A stretch of DNA of 64,000 bases. Origin: an uncultured Roseivirga sp. (lineage in GTDB: Bacteria; Bacteroidota; Bacteroidia; Cytophagales; Cyclobacteriaceae). The notes under the pieces were generated by a model. It was not told where the DNA came from. It made no database searches and worked only from the letters and a program-made list of their open reading frames with translations. Position 1 is the first letter of the stretch. Each line of letters starts with the position of its first letter. This document shows, piece by piece, positions 43,675 through 51,420 of this stretch. The stretch covers positions 186,001 to 250,000 of the forward strand of contig CANLOY010000003.1 in the NCBI GenBank assembly GCA_947493005.1. Reading direction: 5' to 3'. Position numbers and translations under genes: made by a program.

Positions 43675-43682
43675 TACTTTTG
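43675..43682 (+). promoter_or_regulatory. Candidate -7 box, lspA
   Basis: TACTTTTG matches TAnnTTTG perfectly, 16 bases before the lspA start; no convincing -33 element. Confidence 0.35.
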
Positions 43683-43698
43683 AGGAAATTTGAGTCTA

Positions 43699-44214
43699 AT
43701 GAAAAGAATACCACGAGTTGCTTTAATACTGATTATCATTCTTTCAAACATTGGTTGCGATCAGGTCACTAAGAAAATGGCCCGTGACCGAATTGAATAC
43801 AATGAAACAATTGAGGTAATTGGAAAGAATCTGGTATTAACCAAAGTGGAAAACACAGGTGCCTTCCTTGGAATGGGCTCATCCTTGTCACCAATTTTAA
43901 GAAAGATTTTGCTTCTGTTTTTACCTGCAGCTGTAATGCTTGCATTATTGGTATATCTGATTCGAAACAAGGAAATCACACAAATCAGCGTTGTAGCCCT
44001 ATCTTTTATTGTAGGTGGTGGTATTGGTAACATTTATGACAGAATTGTATATGGTTCTGTGACCGATATGTTGTATATCGACTTAGAATTTGCACATACC
44101 GGCATTTTCAACCTTGCAGATGTTTCTGTTATGGTGGGTACTGGTCTGATACTTCTTGAGCAATTTCTTCCTAAAAAGAAAACTGAGGAAGTCACTACTG
44201 AAGAGGCTAATTGA
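43699..44214 (+). CDS. lspA: Signal peptidase II
   Basis: A 171-residue inner-membrane aspartic protease that removes signal peptides from prolipoproteins, releasing mature lipoproteins with an N-terminal lipid-Cys. Four hydrophobic segments; catalytic aspartates D123 (VTDM) and D141 (FNLADVSV) in the family order, with VENTGAFLGMGS and GGGIGNIYDR. The ATG 43699 is preferred over TTG 43690. Lies 56 bases after the kinase gene; probably its own unit. Confidence 0.94.
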   Translation: MKRIPRVALILIIILSNIGCDQVTKKMARDRIEYNETIEVIGKNLVLTKVENTGAFLGMGSSLSPILRKILLLFLPAAVMLALLVYLIRNKEITQISVVALSFIVGGGIGNIYDRIVYGSVTDMLYIDLEFAHTGIFNLADVSVMVGTGLILLEQFLPKKKTEEVTTEEAN

Positions 44215-44340
44215 TAGCCCTTCAGTACAATTAACAAGCACTTTGTAGCGTCTAATAAGTCATTTGTTCTCTAATTTCTACAGCTGATTTAATTTTATAC
44301 TATATTCAGTTTTTATTGAATTAATAAACAAGCAGGATAT

Positions 44341-45117
44341 ATGAAAGACCGTCCTCTATGGAATAAAATAGAAGAGTTTCAATTTGATGATGTGAATAGC
44401 AAGTTTACATTTTCACAACGCCTGGCAAGGGAAAATGGGTGGAGTAAAACTTATACAGTAGCTGTTCTTGAAGAGTACAAGCGGTTTATTTACCTCTGCT
44501 GCATATCCGATAATCCAATAACCCCCTCTGATCCAGTAGATCAAGTGTGGCATTTACACTTAACCTACACAGAATCTTATTGGAATTACCTTTGTAAAGA
44601 TACTTTAGGAAAAATAATCCATCATGGCCCGACAAAAGGAGGAAATTCGGAGAGAAAAAAATTCAAAGATTGGTATCAATTAACTTTTGACTTATATCAT
44701 GAAGAATTTGGTCATAAGGTACCAGAAAACATTTGGTGGAACAGTGAGCGAAGGTTCAAGGAAATAAACTTTACTCGTGTAAATCGCCATAAAAATTGGG
44801 TAATACCTAAACCTACTCGTTTAATAGCCCAAAATCTTTTGCTACTAACCTCATCAATTGCCGTTCTGGGCTTGTTCACATTTGCTTCAGGCGATAGTGG
44901 AACAGTAGTCTTTCTGGTTATGTTTGTTGTCTTCGTCATCATTGCTATCATTAGAGGGATTTCAATTAATAAAGGAGGTAAAAGGGACAATTCTGGATGT
45001 GGCGGGGGCACAGGTTGTGCTTCATCTGATAATAGTGATGGGGATTCGGGCTGCAGCTCTTCAGGATGTGGTTCTGGATGCGGAGGCTGTGGCGGATGCG
45101 GAGGTTGTGGCGGATAA
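44341..45117 (+). CDS. Glycine-rich-domain-like membrane protein with Cys/Gly tail
   Basis: A 258-residue protein. The N-terminal part resembles the glycine-rich domain-containing-protein (DUF1399) fold: ITPSDPVDQVWHLHLTYT at 60-77 carries the family DxVWHxHL motif, and EFGHKVPENIWW is also conserved. Two membrane helices (163-183, 188-206) follow. The end is an unusual low-complexity tail from 217 containing at least ten Cys, finishing in repeated CGG units. Such tails are known in the TIGR04222-like Cys-rich families but function is unknown. The tail could coordinate metal or be modified outside the membrane; inference only. Confidence 0.75.
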   Translation: MKDRPLWNKIEEFQFDDVNSKFTFSQRLARENGWSKTYTVAVLEEYKRFIYLCCISDNPITPSDPVDQVWHLHLTYTESYWNYLCKDTLGKIIHHGPTKGGNSERKKFKDWYQLTFDLYHEEFGHKVPENIWWNSERRFKEINFTRVNRHKNWVIPKPTRLIAQNLLLLTSSIAVLGLFTFASGDSGTVVFLVMFVVFVIIAIIRGISINKGGKRDNSGCGGGTGCASSDNSDGDSGCSSSGCGSGCGGCGGCGGCGG

Positions 45118-45169
45118 CAGACCATCTTGTCCCTTATGGGAAGTGTAGATCGTTATAAACAAAAACGAT

Positions 45170-45670
45170 ATGAAAAAGTACTTCCTATGTATTCTGCTTT
45201 TTGTAACCCTCTCCTTTTCTGCATTCGCTCAGAACACTTTAGTGTTGGGAGACAAAGAATCTCCAAAAGCTAAACTATCAAGTGTATCATGGTTGACAGG
45301 TCACTGGCGAGGTGAAGCATTCGGTGGAATTGTTGAAGAAGTGTGGACACCTCCTCTTGGAGACTCAATGATGTGCGCATTCAAGCTGGTAAAAGACAAC
45401 AAGGTTCAGTTCTATGAAATGTGTCAGATCAGAGAAGAAAACGAAAGCCTGATTTTAAGATTGAAGCATTTTCATGGAGATCTTAAAGGCTGGGAAGAAA
45501 AAGATGATCGTGTAGAATTTCCGCTTGTTAAGGTTAAAGAAAATGTGGTTTATTTTGATGGTTTCACTATTGAAAATGTTTCTGACAATCATATTAAAAT
45601 GTATGTTATGATTGGAAAAGAAGGCCAAAAAGAAGAATATGAATTTAACTATTTCAGGGTTTCAAACTAA
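45170..45670 (+). CDS. DUF6265 family exported protein (second)
   Basis: A 166-residue exported protein with signal peptide 1-20 (FSAFAQ). The DUF6265 core is clear: SVSWLTGHWRGEAFGGIVEEVWTPP, MMCAFKLVKDNKVQFYEMCQI, and WEEKDDRVEFPLV. The family has no assigned function. It is a distant paralog of the gene at 27880, sharing the 16 bases AAAAACGATATGAAAA around its start codon. It stands alone between the Cys-rich membrane protein and an S41 peptidase. Confidence 0.78.
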   Translation: MKKYFLCILLFVTLSFSAFAQNTLVLGDKESPKAKLSSVSWLTGHWRGEAFGGIVEEVWTPPLGDSMMCAFKLVKDNKVQFYEMCQIREENESLILRLKHFHGDLKGWEEKDDRVEFPLVKVKENVVYFDGFTIENVSDNHIKMYVMIGKEGQKEEYEFNYFRVSN

Positions 45671-45798
45671 GCAAGACAAAGCCACGGATTTTAGTTCACA
45701 AGTCAAAAATGCATGTTCACTCTTAAATACTTAAATCACAATCCAATTGAGTTTTGAAATTGAAATTTTGGGCTTGTTTTGAATAAAAAAATGGCCAA

Positions 45799-47259
45799 AT
45801 GAAATACACACTCATTACTCTGATCTCCCTATCTTTCCTACTGGTAGGTCGACTTGAAGCCCAACATAAGCACAATGATTGTCTGGCCGACTTCGATTTC
45901 ACCGAACAGTTTCTGAAAGATAACCTTGCATCTTACAACACTTACTTAACACCTAAAAAGGAAACTGATTTTACAGCCTTTGTTAAGGACATCCGGAATG
46001 CTCTTGAGAAAAACACAAACCCCAATAAATGCATTCAGTACTTCAACAAACTTTTTACTTTTTTCGATGATACTCATTCTGGAATAATACAATATAGAGG
46101 AAGGATCAATCCAGACAATAGTGATGAATTGAAGACCTACCTGAGTAGTGATCATTTCAAGAACCGTGAAACTATAGCAATTTCTGAGCCTTATTTCGAC
46201 CCGAATTCAAATGATAAATATGAGGGCATTTATAAAATAAAAACAGGAGAATACAGTGTAGCAATCATTAAAGACCAAACATTTCTAAGAGATTATGTAG
46301 GCGTAATTATCGATTCAAAATCCAAGGTCTGGAAAAAAGGTCAGGTATGTTTTGAGGCTAAGAAAAAGGCCGATAGTAAGTTTGATGTTTTCTTTTACTA
46401 CGGCAGTCATCAGATATTCTTCATAAGAAACGACTCGTATGAAAATGGACAATTTGTTAGAGGTTGGCTAAGAAAGGTTGAGAAAACAACCGACAAGGTA
46501 CCTGAAACTGACCCTATATCGAGACTGGTTGAGTATAAAGTGCTGGACAAAGAAACTACTTACTTGAGAATACCTAGTTTCTGGGGGAATCAAATGCAAA
46601 AGCTAGACTCCATTTACAAGCACCTGGATGTTGAAATACGCTCAAGACCTAATCTAATTATAGATGTAAGAGGCAATCCTGGTGGAAGTGACATATACGT
46701 AAAACCTTTACTCAGGTACCTCCACACTAAACCAATACCTCAGGAACTGTTAATAGAAGAATACTTTTCAAGTAAGGAAAACATCAGGCTATTAGAAGTA
46801 CAACATGAGAATATGAAAAGCCAACCCAACCTTTTCACCAAAGAAGTGCTTGAAAATAACCTGGCCAAGATTGAAAAAATAAAACGTGCTCCTGATAATA
46901 CATTTGTTAAATTTTCTAACCCCGAATTGGGTAACATGAAAATGGAGAACCTGGAATTCCCATCCCAGGTTGGTGTAATATTCGACAAAGGATGCGCCAG
47001 TTCATGTGAAACCTTAGTTGTGCTCGCTCAAGAAAGTGACAAAGCCGTTTTGGTAGGTAGAAACTCTGCAGGTGCTGTTGGATATGGTACAGTATTGAAT
47101 ATAGAAACTCCTAAGCTCAAATTCCTTATTAACTACACCACCATGAGAAAGGATACTTGGGCTAAATATGAGTTTGAAGGTGTTAAACCTCATTATAAGC
47201 CTAGTGATAAAGCAGACTGGATCAGTTATACTCATAACCTACTTAAAGCCAAAGACTAA
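45799..47259 (+). CDS. S41-family peptidase
   Basis: A 486-residue exported serine protease related to C-terminal processing and tricorn-core enzymes. Signal peptide 1-21. The protease domain contains NLIIDVRGNPGGSD, EYFSS, and the active-site region FDKGCASSCETLVVLAQ with probable nucleophile S401; GRNSAGAVGYG follows. No PDZ domain is obvious. Substrate unknown; many Bacteroidota encode several. It ends 4 bases from the convergent zinc-ribbon gene. Confidence 0.86.
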   Translation: MKYTLITLISLSFLLVGRLEAQHKHNDCLADFDFTEQFLKDNLASYNTYLTPKKETDFTAFVKDIRNALEKNTNPNKCIQYFNKLFTFFDDTHSGIIQYRGRINPDNSDELKTYLSSDHFKNRETIAISEPYFDPNSNDKYEGIYKIKTGEYSVAIIKDQTFLRDYVGVIIDSKSKVWKKGQVCFEAKKKADSKFDVFFYYGSHQIFFIRNDSYENGQFVRGWLRKVEKTTDKVPETDPISRLVEYKVLDKETTYLRIPSFWGNQMQKLDSIYKHLDVEIRSRPNLIIDVRGNPGGSDIYVKPLLRYLHTKPIPQELLIEEYFSSKENIRLLEVQHENMKSQPNLFTKEVLENNLAKIEKIKRAPDNTFVKFSNPELGNMKMENLEFPSQVGVIFDKGCASSCETLVVLAQESDKAVLVGRNSAGAVGYGTVLNIETPKLKFLINYTTMRKDTWAKYEFEGVKPHYKPSDKADWISYTHNLLKAKD

Positions 47260-47263
47260 AACA

Positions 47264-47422
47264 TTAGAGAAAGACTATCCAAAGCAAGAACGCTATTATT
47301 AGTAGTACAGCTACCCAGCTCAACCCCTTCGCCTGCGTGGGAAATTCATACTGACAAATTGGACATTCTTTCTCTGAACTATCAATCTGCATTGCACATG
47401 AAGGACATTCCTTTTTATTCAT
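47264..47422 (-). CDS. 52-residue zinc-ribbon membrane protein
   Basis: A very short gene missed by 60-residue cut-offs. It encodes MNKKECPSCAMQIDSS..., a four-Cys zinc ribbon (C6, C9, C20, C23: CPSC and CPIC, 10 residues between) followed by a linker and one hydrophobic helix near residues 35-51 (WVAVLLIIAFLLWIVFL). ATG, stop and codon composition are all regular and the Cys/helix pattern is unlikely by chance. It probably sits in the inner membrane with the ribbon inside. It is convergent with the S41 gene (4-base gap). Confidence 0.82.
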   Translation of the reverse strand: MNKKECPSCAMQIDSSEKECPICQYEFPTQAKGLSWVAVLLIIAFLLWIVFL

Positions 47423-47457
47423 GCCTAAAAGTGCTCAAAAATGTTTTTCTGAACAAT

Positions 47458-47505
47458 AAAAAAGGACACCTCAGTTTTGACCATATTGATACTTTCGAGG
47501 TGCCC
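47458..47505 (-). terminator. Terminator of small hypothetical gene
   Basis: Read on the minus strand: arms GGGCACCTC and GAGGTGTCC (47464-47505) around a long loop, followed by TTTTTT at 47458-47463. It is 21 bases past the stop of the gene at 47526. Confidence 0.7.
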
Positions 47506-47525
47506 TTCCCTGTTTCGAGTCCTTT

Positions 47526-47864
47526 TTAACGTTCTATATCGTACTTAGCTTCTGCTTTTACTCCAGGTGTAATAGTGGCAGTTATGGTAGGCCCCATCAT
47601 TTGTTTATAGGATGCCGAGTTTTGATCACCATCCAGTTCAAACTCAAGCGTTATTCCGCCAAGACCTATTGAGCCTTTTACATTTGCCCCATCTGCAACC
47701 ATTCCAGCAGCAGAAAAAAATGCTGGAGCACCTCGTTCTATTGTCTTCGGAGGCTCCTGAATCCAATGTCCATTATCTGAAATTTCTAAGCTGGTTAATT
47801 GTGCTGATTCACCAGTGTTGTAAATAATTGTACCTATAACACTTACTAATTTTTGGTCGTTCAT
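47526..47864 (-). CDS. Small beta-rich protein, possible aegerolysin-like fold
   Basis: A 112-residue protein with no signal peptide and alternating beta-prone and Gly-rich stretches: VIGTIIYNTGESAQLTSLEISDNGHWIQEPPKTIERG, AFFSAAGMVADGANVKGSIGLGG. The order (Asn-Thr-Gly turn, GxW, PPxTI, G, then a FSA segment and SGSIG-like turn) recalls aegerolysin and Bacillus ET79-type crystal proteins, but similarity is only by eye. It is preceded by its own promoter region and followed by a terminator. Confidence in a real gene is high, in the fold low. Confidence 0.65.
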   Translation of the reverse strand: MNDQKLVSVIGTIIYNTGESAQLTSLEISDNGHWIQEPPKTIERGAPAFFSAAGMVADGANVKGSIGLGGITLEFELDGDQNSASYKQMMGPTITATITPGVKAEAKYDIER

Positions 47865-48010
47865 AATGTGTGTTTAATTGTGACTATTAATTCGAAATGC
47901 ATTTATACCTATATCGGGTATTCAGTGCTTTCTATAGGCTCAATTTCATAAATTAAAATCCCTGATCACTAGCGGAAACTCACTAACTTGTAAAAACACA
48001 TATTATAACC

Positions 48011-48379
48011 ATGAGTACTCAAAGCAATTTTCGTCAGATTGAACCCGTACTTCCATCTCAGGATATTAAGAGGGATATAGCATGGTATCAGCAATACACT
48101 GGCTTTGAACCTATATCATATGATACTGGATATGCTGTTTTAAAGAGAGATCACTTGTATATCCACCTTCAATGGCACGCGGATACTGAGGATGATCCAC
48201 TTTTAGGTGGATCAGTAATTAAATTGTTTGTAAAGGATATTGATGCAGCCTTGGAAGATTTTGTAGAAAGAGGCACTGTTCAAGCCCAAAAACTAAGTAA
48301 AAATACGCCATGGGGAACCCATGAGTTCGGTTTTTATGACTTGAACAACAATGCCATCTTTCTGGTACAAGATATTTAA
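48011..48379 (+). CDS. VOC-family (glyoxalase/bleomycin resistance-like) protein
   Basis: A 122-residue vicinal-oxygen-chelate protein with IEPVLPSQDIKRDIAWYQQYTGFEPISYDTGYAVLKRDHLYIHLQWH and the second beta-alpha-beta unit ending TPWGTHEFGFYDLNNNAIFLVQDI. The closest known relatives bind bleomycin-type antibiotics or act as unspecified dioxygenases; here only the fold is supported. It ends 4 bases into the convergent gene at 48376, sharing those bases. Confidence 0.82.
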   Translation: MSTQSNFRQIEPVLPSQDIKRDIAWYQQYTGFEPISYDTGYAVLKRDHLYIHLQWHADTEDDPLLGGSVIKLFVKDIDAALEDFVERGTVQAQKLSKNTPWGTHEFGFYDLNNNAIFLVQDI

Positions 48380-49071
48380 TTGCCCTTCTTCTTTTTGTTT
48401 TTCTTGAAGTCGATTCTCCAACCCAGTGAGAGTTTTCCATCTATAATTGAATCATTATTGGGTGTGAAAAGCGTAACAGGAGGTAACCTTCTTGCAAACC
48501 CCACCTTTCCATCTATAAAAAAGCCAGATTTGAAATCCTTTCTATAGCCGTAGTATATTCCCAAGACAGGCAAAGTTCTTACTACTCCTTTGTCAATTTT
48601 AGATGTAAATGAACGATCTGAGTTAATATTTGTCTGAGCTCTGTTAGTAAGGGCAATCAGGTTATTAGCTACAAAAGATAAGTAGTGACCACTACCGCTA
48701 TTACTCTTTAAATAGTAATTAACCGCAAATGAAAGACTCAATCGATTTCGATAATTTTGTAAAGTAGTAGTATTACCACCAGAAATTCCTAACAGTCGGG
48801 TTGAAGTAAAATCGCCAAAGTTGTTTTTGTTGAAGAAATTGGCAAACAAATCTACGTCAAAAGACAGATTGCTTGACAAAAAACGCTCATAACCAATTGT
48901 AAAGCCGCCAAGCTGATTGAACTTAGCACGATCATAGATTGAAACTCCTAAATCAAGCCTTGAACTCCCTTTAATATCTGCTTCATTATTTGTTGGTAAA
49001 TTTTGAGCAACTCCATTATAGCCAAGCGCTATGAGTAGAAGAAAAAATGTTGTTTTGAATTGTTTTCTCAT
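48376..49071 (-). CDS. Outer-membrane-type beta-barrel protein, unknown function
   Basis: From ATG 49071 a 231-residue exported protein with a signal peptide 1-23 (ALGYNGVAQ). The mature part alternates short amphipathic strands and Gly/Asn turns, as in small outer-membrane barrels (DLGVSIYDRAKFNQLGGFTIGYERFLSS, LSLSFAVNYYLKSNSG, GKLSLGWRIDFKK). I cannot assign a family. A start at 49113 would hide the signal peptide. It shares a 117-base region with the divergent SnoaL gene, in which TGGTTAAY repeats occur. Confidence 0.66.
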   Translation of the reverse strand: MRKQFKTTFFLLLIALGYNGVAQNLPTNNEADIKGSSRLDLGVSIYDRAKFNQLGGFTIGYERFLSSNLSFDVDLFANFFNKNNFGDFTSTRLLGISGGNTTTLQNYRNRLSLSFAVNYYLKSNSGSGHYLSFVANNLIALTNRAQTNINSDRSFTSKIDKGVVRTLPVLGIYYGYRKDFKSGFFIDGKVGFARRLPPVTLFTPNNDSIIDGKLSLGWRIDFKKNKKKKGN

Positions 49072-49134
49072 TCTTTTATCTGTTTGTTGATAGACCAAAG
49101 GTTGAAAGAACAAATGTTAATTTTTATAAACAAC

Positions 49135-49172
49135 TGGTTAACAAATGTTTAGATTGGTTAATATTGGTTAAC
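49135..49172. promoter_or_regulatory. Phased TGGTTAAY direct repeats
   Basis: TGGTTAAC at 49135-49142, TGGTTAAT at 49155-49162 and TGGTTAAC at 49165-49172: three copies spaced by 20 and 10 bases, i.e. on one face of the helix, in the divergent region between the barrel protein and the SnoaL-like gene. Confidence 0.45.
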
Positions 49173-49188
49173 AGTTAATTCCATTTGT

Positions 49189-49641
49189 ATGAAAGAAGTC
49201 ATTGAGAAATTCTACACAGCCTTTTCAAATCTGGATGCCGAAACAATGGCCTCCTGCTATCACTCTGATATAGTCTTCGAAGACCCTGGTTTTGGCGTTT
49301 TAAAAGGAAACAAACCTGGAAATATGTGGAGAATGCTCTGTGAAAACCAAAAGGGTAAAGGAATGAAAATTGAGTTTTCTCAGCTTACGGATAATTCAGT
49401 TCACTGGGAAGCACATTATACTTTTAGTAGAACAGGTCGTAAAGTTCATAATATCATTGATGCTCAATTTGAATTTAAGGATGGCCTGATCATAAAACAC
49501 ACCGATCACTTTAACCTTCATAAGTGGGCTGGTCAAGCTCTTGGACTGAAAGGGAAACTGTTAGGGTGGACAGGTTTCTTCAGAACAAAGCTTCATGCAC
49601 AAACAGGTAATCTACTTGGCAAGTTTGAATCGAAGCTATGA
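49189..49641 (+). CDS. SnoaL-like/NTF2-fold protein
   Basis: A 150-residue protein of the nuclear-transport-factor-2 fold: VIEKFYTAFSNLDAETMASCYHSDIVFEDPGFGVLKGN is the diagnostic N-terminal helix and first strand, and HNIIDAQFEFKDGLIIKHTDHFNLHKW gives the cone's central strands. These proteins are polyketide-cyclase-like or of unknown activity. The next gene, an M28 peptidase, begins 68 bases later. Confidence 0.84.
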   Translation: MKEVIEKFYTAFSNLDAETMASCYHSDIVFEDPGFGVLKGNKPGNMWRMLCENQKGKGMKIEFSQLTDNSVHWEAHYTFSRTGRKVHNIIDAQFEFKDGLIIKHTDHFNLHKWAGQALGLKGKLLGWTGFFRTKLHAQTGNLLGKFESKL

Positions 49642-49709
49642 TTACATAATCGGTTAGTTGCTTGAAAGTAATCCTCCCTATCTTGTTGGGGCTAAAAGTA
49701 ACTAATCGT

Positions 49710-51257
49710 ATGAAAAAATTAATCGCACTATTAACACTGGTTGTCATTTGTACCTCTCCAATGGCGTTTGGTCAAAACAACAATCCAGTTATTGACAAAA
49801 TGATCAAGGAGGCCAATGAGAATTCTCAACTTGAAGAACTGGCCTATGAACTATTAGACAAAAACGGCCCTCGACTCGTAGGTACCCCACAAATGAAAAC
49901 AGCACATGACTGGGCTGTTGCTAAATACAAGTCATGGGGAATTTCAGCAAGAAATGAACAATGGGGAGAATGGCGTGGATGGGAACGTGGAATAACCCAT
50001 GTTGACCTGATTACACCACGTGTAAAAACACTGGAATCAATGGCACTGGCCTGGAGTGGTTCTACAAAAAAGCCAGTAACTGCGGAAGTTGTAATGATTC
50101 CTGATGTGTCTGACAAAGCAGATTTCGAAAAATGGTTGCCAAATGTAAAGGGTAAGTTCGTGATGATCAATGCTGCGCAACCAACAGGGCGTCCCAATTA
50201 TAATTGGGAAAAATTTGGCACTGAAGAGTCTAAAGAGAATATCCGTAAACTCCAGAGAGAAGTTCTGGGTAGCTGGGCTCAGAGAATTAGAAACACAGGA
50301 TACAATAGCAGAACCTTACCTCAGGTTCTTGAAGATGCAGGAGCGGCTGGAATCTTGATTTCGAATTGGTCCAGAGGCTTTGGTGTAAACAAAATTTTCG
50401 GAGCAAGAGTAAAGAAAATACCTACAGTAGATATAGGGCTTGAAGATTATGGTACGCTTTTCAGAATGGTTGAGCATGGTGATAAGCCAACAATCAGAGT
50501 TGAGGTAACTGCCAAAGAATTAGGCATGGTGCCTACATTCAATACAATAGCTGAAATAAAAGGAAGTGAAAAACCAGAGGAGTACGTAATTCTATCCGCT
50601 CACTTCGATTCCTGGGATGGTGGTACTGGAGCAACTGACAATGGTACTGGTACACTGGTAATGATGGAGGCTATGAGACTTCTTAAAAAATTCTATCCCA
50701 ACCCTAAAAGAACCATATTGGTTGGACTCTGGGGCTCAGAGGAACAAGGTTTGAATGGTTCCGGATCTTTTGTTCAGGATAACCCTGATATTGTTAAAGG
50801 AATGCAAGCACTGTTCAATCAAGACAACGGAACAGGTAGAGTAGTAAACATCAGCGGACAGGGTTTTCTGCATGCCTATGAGTTCATTAACAGATGGCTA
50901 TCGGCCGTACCTAGAAAGTACAAGTCTGAAATTAAAACTAACTTCCCTGGCCGACCAGGCGGAGGCGGTTCAGATTATGCATCTTTTGTTTCTGCTGGTG
51001 CTCCTGGTTTCAGCCTTAGCTCTTTAAACTGGGATTATGGCACTTATACCTGGCATACTAACAGAGATACTTATGACAAGATCGTTTTTGATGACGTTCG
51101 TAGCAACGTAATCTTAACAGCTATACTGGCTTACATGGCAAGTGAAGATCCTGAAACCTTTCCACGTGATAAAGCAGAACTGGGAGTTAACCCAAGAAAT
51201 GGGCTACCAATGACCTGGCCAACCCCTCGAAACCCTAACCGAAAGGGTGGTCAATAA
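49710..51257 (+). CDS. M28-family metallopeptidase
   Basis: A 515-residue exported aminopeptidase or carboxypeptidase (M28 family). ATG 49710 gives a signal peptide ending FGQ at about 22; a TTG at 49662 is not needed. Zinc ligands are in the expected order: HFDSWDGGTGATDNGTG (His, Asp), LWGSEEQGLNGS (Glu-Glu), FNQDNGTG (Asp) and WHTNRDTYD (His). A PA-like insert occupies about 140-280. Followed by a strong terminator. Confidence 0.9.
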   Translation: MKKLIALLTLVVICTSPMAFGQNNNPVIDKMIKEANENSQLEELAYELLDKNGPRLVGTPQMKTAHDWAVAKYKSWGISARNEQWGEWRGWERGITHVDLITPRVKTLESMALAWSGSTKKPVTAEVVMIPDVSDKADFEKWLPNVKGKFVMINAAQPTGRPNYNWEKFGTEESKENIRKLQREVLGSWAQRIRNTGYNSRTLPQVLEDAGAAGILISNWSRGFGVNKIFGARVKKIPTVDIGLEDYGTLFRMVEHGDKPTIRVEVTAKELGMVPTFNTIAEIKGSEKPEEYVILSAHFDSWDGGTGATDNGTGTLVMMEAMRLLKKFYPNPKRTILVGLWGSEEQGLNGSGSFVQDNPDIVKGMQALFNQDNGTGRVVNISGQGFLHAYEFINRWLSAVPRKYKSEIKTNFPGRPGGGGSDYASFVSAGAPGFSLSSLNWDYGTYTWHTNRDTYDKIVFDDVRSNVILTAILAYMASEDPETFPRDKAELGVNPRNGLPMTWPTPRNPNRKGGQ

Positions 51258-51276
51258 TTTAGTTTGAAGAGATAAT

Positions 51277-51307
51277 AATCCTGAGAGTCTTACTCTCAGG
51301 ATTTTTT
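51277..51307 (+). terminator. Intrinsic terminator after M28 peptidase
   Basis: AATCCTGAGAG and CTCTCAGGATT form a perfect 11-base stem with a 5-base loop, followed by a run of six T. It is 19 bases past the stop codon. Confidence 0.93.
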
Positions 51308-51420
51308 GTTTTATGAAAACAGGCATTGAAATTGCATTTCATTCGAATGAATTGGTAACTATTTGCCTTCTGATTAGTCTTGACTACATAACACTAACCT
51401 AAAACTGAATCTTCAATTAT

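Noticed and set aside
43690-43698. TTG start of lspA at 43690
   Set aside because: ATG 43699 gives a normal N-terminus of signal peptidase II; the TTG adds three residues without benefit.
44712-45125. Minus-strand ORF rich in Pro and His opposite the Cys/Gly tail
   Set aside because: Its composition is only the complement of the repetitive tail of the plus-strand gene; no family resemblance.
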